From Pseudoxanthomonas sp. Root630 (lineage in GTDB: Bacteria > Pseudomonadota > Gammaproteobacteria > Xanthomonadales > Xanthomonadaceae), in the NCBI RefSeq assembly GCF_001427585.1, contig NZ_LMGY01000015.1, positions 87,850 through 151,849 of the forward strand: a stretch of DNA of 64,000 bases. The letters are read 5' to 3'. How positions within the stretch are numbered: position 1 is the stretch's first letter; every line of letters starts with the position of its first letter. The notes beneath the pieces are model-generated. The model was not told the origin of the DNA, ran no database searches, and saw only the letters and a program-made list of their open reading frames with translations. Made by a program: the position numbers and the translations under genes. Positions 57,656 to 64,000 of the stretch are shown one piece after another.

Positions 57656-58267
57656 ATGGACGATTTTTTCCCTTCCTGGCAACGCGCCTGGGCCGGCATC
57701 GGCGCGGTGGGCGAGGGCGATGCGTTGTTCGCGCGGCTGACGGCGGCGTATGCGGAACCGCAACGCCACTACCACACGCTCCAGCACCTCGGTGAATGCC
57801 TCACGGCGTTCGACAACGTGCACGCGCACGCCGGGCATCCGCACGAAGTCGAACTCGCGCTGTGGTTCCACGACGCGATCTACGACATCAAGGGCCACGA
57901 CAACGAAGAGCGCAGTGCCGATTGGGCGCGCGATGCGCTACGGGACGCAGGCGTGCCGGCCGCCGCGGCGCAGCGCGTGCATGACCTGGTGATGGCGACG
58001 CGGCATACCGCCGTGCCGTCCGGGCACGACGAGCAGCTGCTGGTCGATATCGACCTGTCGATCCTCGGCGCGGCGCGCGTGCGCTTCGATGAGTACGAGC
58101 AGCAGATCCGCAAGGAATACGCGTACGTGCCGGGCTTCCTGTTCCGGCGCAAGCGGCGCGAGATCCTGAAGGGCTTCCTGGACCGGCCGGCGATCTACAG
58201 CACGCCGCATTTCCACGACGCGCTGGAGGCGAGGGCGCGCGACAACCTGCGTCGCGTGACCGGCTGA
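57656..58267 (+). CDS. HD-superfamily phosphohydrolase
   Basis: 203 residues. Metal-binding His/Asp motifs are HYHTLQHLGECL, ALWFHDAIYDIKGHDNEE (HD) and LLVDIDLSILGA. This is the predicted metal-dependent HD hydrolase family (COG4339). Substrate unknown. Convergent with the patatin-like gene (7-bp gap). Confidence 0.85.
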   Translation: MDDFFPSWQRAWAGIGAVGEGDALFARLTAAYAEPQRHYHTLQHLGECLTAFDNVHAHAGHPHEVELALWFHDAIYDIKGHDNEERSADWARDALRDAGVPAAAAQRVHDLVMATRHTAVPSGHDEQLLVDIDLSILGAARVRFDEYEQQIRKEYAYVPGFLFRRKRREILKGFLDRPAIYSTPHFHDALEARARDNLRRVTG

Positions 58268-58274
58268 CCGTCGC

Positions 58275-59312
58275 TTATTGCTTCACCGGTTGACCGGCGG
58301 CATCGCACTTCACGTCGCGGCCGAACAGGCGGCCCAGGCGCGAGGGTTCTTCCAGGCAGCGCGGGTCCGGCTTCGGCGGCGCGTGCTTGGCCGCATGCGC
58401 CGCGGTGCGGGTGCGCTGCAATTCGGCGAGCTTGGCCTTGATCTGCGGCATCGCCGCCAGTGCGGCGCGTTCGCCTTCGAGGATGGCGGTGTTCTTCTGT
58501 TCGAAATCGGCCGGGCCGATGTCGTTGACCTTCGGGCGGATGACGATGTCCGCGCGCGCCAGTTCCTGTTCGCCCAGGCGCTGGCCCATGATGCTGATCG
58601 ACTGGTTGACGATGCCCAGCATGCTGCCGGGCTTGGTGCCGGGCGCCTTGGTGGAGATGTCCACGGCGATGACGAAGTCGGCGCCCAGCTGGCGCGCGGC
58701 ATCCACCGGCACCGGACTCACCACGCCGCCGTCGACGTAGCTGGCCTTGCCGATCACCACCGGTTCGAACACGCCCGGGATGCTGCTCGATGCGCGCACC
58801 GCCTGGCCGGTATTGCCGCGCACGAACACCGTGCGCTCGCCGTTTTCCAGCTGCGTGGACACGGCGGCGAACGGCTTCTTCAGTTGCTGGATGGTGCGCT
58901 TGCCGACCAGGTCGTTGACGTAGTCCTGGAGCTTCTGGCCCTGCACCAGGCCGCCGGAGAACAGGCGCACGTCGCGGATCTTCGCTTCGTCGAGCGCGAA
59001 GGCCTGCGTCTGCATCTGGAACGGGTCCATGCCGCTGGCATAGAGCGCACCGACCACGCTGCCGGCGCTGGTGCCGGAGACGACGACCGGCTCGATGCCG
59101 TTGGCCTCCAGCATCTTGATCACGCCGATGTGCGCGAAGCCTTTCGCCGCGCCGCCGCCGAGCGCGATGCCGACCTTGACCTTGGGTGCAGCGGGTACCG
59201 GTTTCACCACCGCCGGTGGCGGCGCGGGTTTGACGTTGTCGCCGCCGCATGCGGCCAGCAGGACGGCACAGCAGGCGAACAGGAAAGGACGCGAACGGCG
59301 GATCAGGCGCAT
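58275..59312 (-). CDS. Patatin-like phospholipase lipoprotein
   Basis: 345 residues. Lipoprotein signal (CCAVLLAACGGD, lipobox LAAC), oxyanion region ALGGGAAKGFAHIG, nucleophile elbow GTSAGS (GxSxG) and catalytic DGG (YVDGGVVSPVPV). This Ser-Asp dyad is that of the RssA/YlbK-type patatins. Probably attached to the envelope. The start at 59312 begins the signal; upstream codons to 59591 were rejected. Convergent with the HD gene and divergent from the receptor gene. Confidence 0.9.
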   Translation of the reverse strand: MRLIRRSRPFLFACCAVLLAACGGDNVKPAPPPAVVKPVPAAPKVKVGIALGGGAAKGFAHIGVIKMLEANGIEPVVVSGTSAGSVVGALYASGMDPFQMQTQAFALDEAKIRDVRLFSGGLVQGQKLQDYVNDLVGKRTIQQLKKPFAAVSTQLENGERTVFVRGNTGQAVRASSSIPGVFEPVVIGKASYVDGGVVSPVPVDAARQLGADFVIAVDISTKAPGTKPGSMLGIVNQSISIMGQRLGEQELARADIVIRPKVNDIGPADFEQKNTAILEGERAALAAMPQIKAKLAELQRTRTAAHAAKHAPPKPDPRCLEEPSRLGRLFGRDVKCDAAGQPVKQ

Positions 59313-59791
59313 GGGGGCGGGGTAGGGTGGGGCGACCAGCGGCGGAGCATACAGCGCAGCGCCGCAACGAAGGCCAACCAGCGTCGCGTCCTCGGAACCT
59401 GTTGTTGCCGTCCAGGATGCGGCCCAGGCCGCCGGGCACCGGGTCGTTGTCGCGGGCCTGTCCACCGGCCTGCGGCATGCGGCCATGGCGTTGGTTGTCG
59501 GTGGGGGTGTGGAAAACCACGGGGTCATGGCGGCGATCCGGAGGGCGGGAAGGGGCGCGGCGTCCAGCCCACGCCCCCGCCGTACCGTCATCTGCCAGGG
59601 GTCTCATCGACCCCCTGAACGTACCGGAGGCGCCCCCGCGGTACGGCCCCGACCTGCCACGGGCGGCAACCTGCATTACCTTTGCCGGAACGGGACTTCC
59701 AGCCATTGCCCCCCTTGTTGCTGTAATGCAACATTCGCGTGCTAGCGCCCTCGCGGCGCCCCGACTCCCACCCACTCGGAAAGCCACCGCC
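59313..59791. other. Gene-free region before the TonB-dependent receptor
   Basis: 479 bp without a supported gene; promoters of the divergent patatin-like and receptor genes must lie here. There are no obvious hairpins, direct repeats or regulator motifs that I can defend. Confidence 0.5.
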
Positions 59792-62086
59792 ATGTCCCGA
59801 TTCCGCCCGACCGCTGTCCGGCCGCACCGCCTCGCTTTTGCCATCGCTGCGCTGCTGCCCTTCGGCACCGCTCTCGCGCAGGATGCCGCGCCCGCCACCT
59901 CTGAAGCCGCCACCCTCGACACCGTGCAGGTCACCGCGCAGCGCAAGGTCGAGAACATCCAGGACGTGCCGGTTTCCATCAGCACGATCAATGGCGAGCA
60001 GCTCGGCGTGTTGGCCTCCGGCGGTACCGATATCCGCTTCCTGTCCGGCCGCGTGCCCAGCCTCAATATCGAATCCTCGTTCGGTCGCGCGTTTCCGCGC
60101 TTCTATATCCGCGGCTACGGCAACACCGACTTCCGCCTCAATACCTCGCAGCCGGTGTCGCTGGTGTACGACGACGTGGTGCAGGAAAACCCGATCCTGA
60201 AGGGCTTCCCGCTGTTCGACCTGGAACAGGTCGAAGTGCTGCGCGGCCCGCAGGGCTCGCTGTTCGGCCGCAACAGCCCGGCTGGCGTGGTGAAGTTCGA
60301 ATCCGCCAAGCCGTCGCAGGAAACCAGCGGCTACGGCAAGGTCGGCTACGGCACCGACGACATGTGGAACCTGGAAGGCGCCATCGGCGGCGCGCTCAGC
60401 CCGAACTGGTCGGCGCGTGCTTCGGTGCTGTTCCAGCGCCGCGACGATTCGGTGAAGAACACCTATCCGGGCCCGAGCGACGGCTACGAAGGCTATGACG
60501 AATCCGCCGGCCGCGTGCAGTTCCTGTACGAAGGCGAAGGCTTCGACGCGCTGCTCAACGCGCATGCGCGCAAGCTCAACGGCACCGCGCGCCTGTTCCG
60601 CGCCAACATCATCCAGCCAGGCACCAACAACCTGGTGCCGGGCTTCGACCGCGATGAAGTCACCCAGGACGGCCTGAACTATTCCCAGCTTGAATCGCAG
60701 GGCGCCAGTGCGCGGCTGAGCTGGGACATCGGCGAGTACAAGCTGTACTCGATCACCGGCTACGAAAGCGTCGAGACGATGAACCGCGGCGACATCGACG
60801 GCGGCTTCGGTGCGCCGTACGCGCCGGGTGGCCAGTACGGTCCGGGCCTCATCCCGTTCTCGTCCGAGACCGCCGACGGCATCCCCGAGCACGCGCAGTG
60901 GACGCAGGAGTTCCGCATCGAGTCCGCCTACGCGGGTCCGTGGAACTGGCAGGCGGGCCTGTTCTACTTCGACGAGGACTACAAGGTCGAGAGCTTCAGC
61001 TACGACTCGATCTTCACCAACGGTGCGCAGAGCGGTTACGAGCGCATCCGCCAGACCAACGATTCGTACGCGATCTTCGGTGCCGCCACCTGGCAGGCGA
61101 CCGACAAGCTGGAGCTGCGCGGCGGCCTGCGCTACACCGTCGACAAGAAGGAGCTGACGGTCGAAGCCTACAACGGCACCAAGGGCGATCTCGCCGGCCT
61201 GCTGGCCGCGCAGCAAGCCGCTTTCGCCGCTGGCGATGCCGCCGATCCGTTCCTGACCGCGTCGCCGGAAGACAAGAAGCTGAGCTGGGACCTGTCCGCC
61301 GTCTACAAGCTCAACGACGACACCAACCTGTTCGCGCGCGTGGCCACCGGTTATCGCGGCAGCAGCATCCAGGCCGCTGGCGACTTCAACAACAAGACCG
61401 TCGCGGGTCCGGAAACCTCCACGGCGTTCGAGGCCGGCATCAAGGCCGACTTCTGGGACAAGCGCGCGCGCCTGAGCGCCAACGTCTTCTACTACGAAGT
61501 GAAGGACCAGCAGTTGACCGCCGTCGGCGGCGCCAACAACTCCAATATCCTGCTCAACGCCGAAAAGAGCACCGGCCAGGGCTTCGAACTGGACATGCAG
61601 GCGTACGTGCTGGACAACCTGTTGCTGACGCTTGGCAGCAGCTACAACGACACCGAGATCAAGGACCCCGACCTGGCCGTGTCGGTCTGCGCGCAGTGCA
61701 CCGTGACCGATCCGCTGGATGCCAGCGGCAAGGCGCTGATCAACGGCAACCAGTTGCCGCAGGCACCGAAGTGGGTGCATAACCTGACCGCGCGCTACAG
61801 CATCGGCCTGGGTGAAGGCAGCGAGTTGTATGTCTACACCGACTGGGCCTACCGCAGCGAAGTGAACTTCTTCCTGTACGACTCGATCGAGTTCACCGGC
61901 AAGTCGTCGCTGGAAGGCGGTCTGCGCATCGGTTATGGCTGGGACTACGGCAACTACGAAGTGGCGCTGTACGGTCGCAACATCACCGACCAGACCCGCA
62001 TCGTCGGCGGCATCGACTTCAACAACCTGACCGGCTTCCTCAACGAGCCGCGCACAGTGGGCGTCGAGTTCAACGCGAAGTTCTGA
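59792..62086 (+). CDS. TonB-dependent receptor
   Basis: 764 residues. Signal peptide (LAFAIAALLPFGTALAQ), TonB box region (TLDTVQVTA), plug domain (NIQDVPVSISTINGEQL, VEVLRGPQGSLFGRNSPAGVVKFES), and a long beta barrel that ends VGVEFNAKF with the terminal Phe. Start at 59792 from the signal peptide; an upstream frame to 59249 has no homology. Substrate not deducible; receptors of this size in this group often take siderophores or plant/other polysaccharide fragments. Uses the TonB system at 31.6-34 kb. Confidence 0.92.
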   Translation: MSRFRPTAVRPHRLAFAIAALLPFGTALAQDAAPATSEAATLDTVQVTAQRKVENIQDVPVSISTINGEQLGVLASGGTDIRFLSGRVPSLNIESSFGRAFPRFYIRGYGNTDFRLNTSQPVSLVYDDVVQENPILKGFPLFDLEQVEVLRGPQGSLFGRNSPAGVVKFESAKPSQETSGYGKVGYGTDDMWNLEGAIGGALSPNWSARASVLFQRRDDSVKNTYPGPSDGYEGYDESAGRVQFLYEGEGFDALLNAHARKLNGTARLFRANIIQPGTNNLVPGFDRDEVTQDGLNYSQLESQGASARLSWDIGEYKLYSITGYESVETMNRGDIDGGFGAPYAPGGQYGPGLIPFSSETADGIPEHAQWTQEFRIESAYAGPWNWQAGLFYFDEDYKVESFSYDSIFTNGAQSGYERIRQTNDSYAIFGAATWQATDKLELRGGLRYTVDKKELTVEAYNGTKGDLAGLLAAQQAAFAAGDAADPFLTASPEDKKLSWDLSAVYKLNDDTNLFARVATGYRGSSIQAAGDFNNKTVAGPETSTAFEAGIKADFWDKRARLSANVFYYEVKDQQLTAVGGANNSNILLNAEKSTGQGFELDMQAYVLDNLLLTLGSSYNDTEIKDPDLAVSVCAQCTVTDPLDASGKALINGNQLPQAPKWVHNLTARYSIGLGEGSELYVYTDWAYRSEVNFFLYDSIEFTGKSSLEGGLRIGYGWDYGNYEVALYGRNITDQTRIVGGIDFNNLTGFLNEPRTVGVEFNAKF

Positions 62087-62103
62087 TGCACGCGGCGCCC
62101 TTC

Positions 62104-62236
62104 GTGGGAGCGACGTGAGTCGCGAAAGGGCGCCAAGCCATCATCCGGAAGAAGGAAAGGCAGACCAGAACGGTCTGCCTTTTTCTTTTACGGCATCGAC
62201 GACGGGCCACATCATCGCGACTTACGTCGCTCCCAC
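62104..62236. repeat. REP-type inverted repeat pair 4
   Basis: Arms of 22 bp (62104-62125 and 62215-62236), differing by one base, core GTGGGAGCGACGTGAGTCGC. An intrinsic terminator lies between them. Confidence 0.75.
62156..62185 (+). terminator. Terminator after the receptor gene
   Basis: GGCAGACC (62159-62166) pairs with GGTCTGCC (62172-62179), extended by A/T pairs, and is followed by TTTTTCTTTT. It lies within the REP pair. Confidence 0.85.
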
Positions 62237-62244
62237 AGGACGGA

Positions 62245-63051
62245 TCACGAGGTCGGTGGCTCTCGCGGCGGGCTTTCAACCGCCGGATGGCGGGTAAAAC
62301 GCAGCACCACGCCGCGCTGCTCTTCTTCCGCAGGTTCGGGGCGTACCCACAGCATCGGCACCTCGCGCGGGGCGGGCAGTTCGAGTTCGTCGGCGCGCGC
62401 GGCGGCTTCCTCTTCCTCGATTTCCCAGCTGTATTTCTTCTTCGGCAGCTCGGGGTCCAGGCGACGGAACAGGAACGCGGCCAGCAGGCCCGCCACGGCG
62501 CCGCCCAAATGCGCCTGCCACGAGACGCCGGCCTCGCGCGGCAGCACGGTCAGCACCATGCCGCCGTAGAACAGGAACGCGATCATGCCCGCGGCGATCG
62601 CCGCGCGGTCGCGGCGCAGCAGGCCGAGCATGAAGATCATGAACATCAGGCCGTGGGTCAGGCCGCTGGCGCCCAGCGTGTGCGTGCCCGGTTCGGCCAG
62701 CAGCCACGGCCCGAGGCCCGCACCCAGCCACACCAGCGGGATCGCCCACAGCGTTGCGCGCGGATACACCGCGCCGGCCAGCGTGCCGAGGATCAGCAGC
62801 GCCGACGCATTCGCGGCGATGTGCTCCAGCGAGCCGTGCAGCAGCGGTGCCGTCAGGATGCCGAGCAGGCCGTCCGCCGACCGCGGCGCGATGGTGAAGG
62901 CCCGCACGTTGAAGCTGCCCTGCGCCGAGTACACGATGGCCAGCAGCAGCACGAACGCCAGGCTCAGGTTGAGGGCACGGAACAGCCGGCGGCGGTCGTA
63001 GCGCTGCTGGGATTCCGGGTCGAACGCGGGGTCGTCGGGATGCAGGTCCAT
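62245..63051 (-). CDS. Rhomboid-family membrane protease
   Basis: 268 residues. About six hydrophobic helices; HGSLEHIAANASALLILG (rhomboid N-terminal His/Asn segment), the catalytic Ser in LGASGLTHGLM (GASG), and His in WQAHLGGAVAGLL. Serine/His dyad protease in the inner membrane; target unknown. The long acidic tail (SWEIEEEEAAARADELELP) is cytoplasmic. Start 63051 (MDLHPDD). Downstream of TerC on the same strand, 91 bp apart. Confidence 0.88.
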   Translation of the reverse strand: MDLHPDDPAFDPESQQRYDRRRLFRALNLSLAFVLLLAIVYSAQGSFNVRAFTIAPRSADGLLGILTAPLLHGSLEHIAANASALLILGTLAGAVYPRATLWAIPLVWLGAGLGPWLLAEPGTHTLGASGLTHGLMFMIFMLGLLRRDRAAIAAGMIAFLFYGGMVLTVLPREAGVSWQAHLGGAVAGLLAAFLFRRLDPELPKKKYSWEIEEEEAAARADELELPAPREVPMLWVRPEPAEEEQRGVVLRFTRHPAVESPPREPPTS

Positions 63052-63142
63052 GGATCCGTTCTGGCGGCGGCGCGGACGAATGCAAGGGCGGGCGCCCATG
63101 GACAGACCATCCCGCGCACGGGATGGTCCGCCAGGACCCGCG

Positions 63143-64000
63143 TCAGGCGGCCGTATCGGCCTTCTGCGGCCGCGCCAGGCTCAGCGCGATGGTGACGCCC
63201 AGGATCGCCGCCACCGTGCCCAGCGCCCACGGCACCGGGATCTTGTAGACGTCGATCAGCAGCATCTTGGTGCCGATGAAGCCCAGCACCACCGCCAGAC
63301 CGTAGGGCAGCAGGTGGAAGCGGTCGGCCATGCCGGCGAGCAGGAAGAACATCGCGCGCAGGCCCAGCACCGCGAACACGTTCGAGGTCAGCACGATGAA
63401 CGGGTCCGAGGTGATCGCGAAGATCGCCGGGATGCTGTCCACCGCGAAGATCACGTCGGTCACGCCGATCAGCACCAGCACCACGAACAGCGGGGTGAAC
63501 CAGCGCACGCCGTTCTCGCGCACGCTCAGCGCCGCGCCGCGGTAACCGTCGGTCAGCTTCAGGTGGTTGCGCATCCAGCGCAGCGCCGGGTTTTTCTCCA
63601 GGTCCGGTTCCTTGCCGGCGGCGAACCACATCTTGATGCCGGTCAGCAGCAGGAACGCGCCGAAGATGTAAAGGAGCCAGTGGAACTTCGCCAGCAGCGC
63701 GGCGCCCGCGAAGATCAGGATGCTGCGCAGGACGATCGCGCCCAGGATGCCGATCACCAGCACGCGCTGGCGCTGCTCCTCCGGCACGGCGAAGTAGGTC
63801 ATCACCATCAGGAAGACGAAGATGTTGTCGACGGCCAGGGCCTTCTCGACCAGGTAGCCGGTGAGGAATTCCAGGCCCACGCGGTTGGCTTCCACCAGTC
63901 CTGCGGTCTCGTTGACGTACCACCACAGGCCGCCGTTGAAGGCTATCGCCAGGGCGATCCAGCCCAGGCTCCACCACATCGCTTCCTTGAACGTCACCTT
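63143..64000 (-). CDS. TerC/Alx family membrane protein (N-terminus cut by window edge)
   Basis: 285 codons visible, open to the right edge, so the true start lies outside the window; the GTG at 63997 is internal to the family. Seven to eight helices; family segments are EKALAVDNIFVFLMVMTYF, LRSILIFAGAALLAKFHWLLYIFGAFLL, VLIGVTDVIFAVDSIPAIFAIT (acidic motif), and LRAMFFLLAGMADRFHLLPYGLAVVLGFIGTKML. Alx/TerC proteins are linked to Mn homeostasis or tellurite resistance. Near-identical helices with two Asp in membrane are typical. Confidence 0.9.
   Translation of the reverse strand, partial: KVTFKEAMWWSLGWIALAIAFNGGLWWYVNETAGLVEANRVGLEFLTGYLVEKALAVDNIFVFLMVMTYFAVPEEQRQRVLVIGILGAIVLRSILIFAGAALLAKFHWLLYIFGAFLLLTGIKMWFAAGKEPDLEKNPALRWMRNHLKLTDGYRGAALSVRENGVRWFTPLFVVLVLIGVTDVIFAVDSIPAIFAITSDPFIVLTSNVFAVLGLRAMFFLLAGMADRFHLLPYGLAVVLGFIGTKMLLIDVYKIPVPWALGTVAAILGVTIALSLARPQKADTAA

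Noticed and set aside
59588..61780. A 730-codon open frame on the minus strand opposite the TonB-dependent receptor
   Set aside because: No family features; the plus-strand receptor has signal peptide, plug and barrel end.
63105..63128. Hairpin GACCATCCCG / CGGGATGGTC downstream of the TerC-family gene
   Set aside because: A perfect 10-bp stem but no T-run on either side, so a terminator call is not supported; it may be a minor palindrome.

Overview
The window is a GC-rich chromosomal segment from a gammaproteobacterium of the family Xanthomonadaceae (Lysobacteraceae), most like Pseudoxanthomonas, Stenotrophomonas or Xanthomonas. The reasons are the gene order around the replication origin (mnmE, yidC, rnpA, rpmH, dnaA, dnaN, recF, gyrB), a tonB-exbB-exbD1-exbD2 operon next to pdxJ, an acnD/prpF pair, and paired inverted repeats of the REP type with a GTAGGAGCGACGTGAGTCGCG core. 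The genus is inferred from content only. No rRNA, tRNA, prophage, IS transposase or CRISPR array was recognised.

Layout. 1-5 kb: a truncated HrpB helicase, a REP pair, a TatD nuclease, a haloperoxidase-like secreted protein and a small secreted protein. 5-12 kb: a membrane-anchored winged-helix/TPR regulator, a four-gene translationally coupled operon (YadG/YadH-type ABC exporter, ketopantoate-reductase-like protein, NAD-dependent epimerase) and a ferredoxin-NADP reductase. 12-16 kb: a lipoprotein S33 peptidase and a NatA/NatB-type exporter. 16-21.5 kb, leftward: a small outer-membrane barrel, a lipidated TonB-domain protein, mnmE, yidC, rnpA, rpmH. 21.8-28.5 kb, rightward: dnaA, an oriC candidate in the dnaA-dnaN gap, dnaN, recF, gyrB. 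Genes on both sides run away from the origin. Three perfect copies of a 16-bp parS-type palindrome lie between the end of dnaN and the end of recF.

28.5-35.4 kb: CPBP protease, lipoprotein M48 protease, a secreted TPR protein, then tonB-exbB-exbD1-exbD2, a terminator and a third exbD-like gene, facing pdxJ. 35.4-43.3 kb: cardiolipin synthase, divergent from a 1388-residue trimeric autotransporter adhesin followed by a BamE/OmpA-type lipoprotein (TpgA-like) and two small exported proteins, a probable surface-adhesion operon. 43.4-50.1 kb: radical SAM protein, nucleoside deoxyribosyltransferase, 2OG-Fe oxygenase, fructose-1,6-bisphosphatase, MgtC-like membrane protein, REP pair, and a DesK/DesR-type two-component system.

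50.2-55 kb: methylcitrate-cycle genes prpF and acnD, separated by a SRPBCC protein and a DUF559 endonuclease gene tightly bracketed by about 37-bp inverted repeats, which looks like a small mobile cassette. 55-64 kb: an azurin, phenylalanine hydroxylase with a divergent Lrp/AsnC regulator, an ABM-domain protein, REP pair, HD hydrolase, patatin-like lipoprotein, a TonB-dependent receptor (a client for the TonB system at 31-34 kb), a rhomboid-like protein and a TerC-family protein cut by the right edge.

Most of the sequence is core genome. The most unusual parts are the parS-like sites written into recF, the repeat-bracketed DUF559 cassette, the adhesin operon with its TpgA-like partner, and the extra ExbD and lipidated TonB genes.
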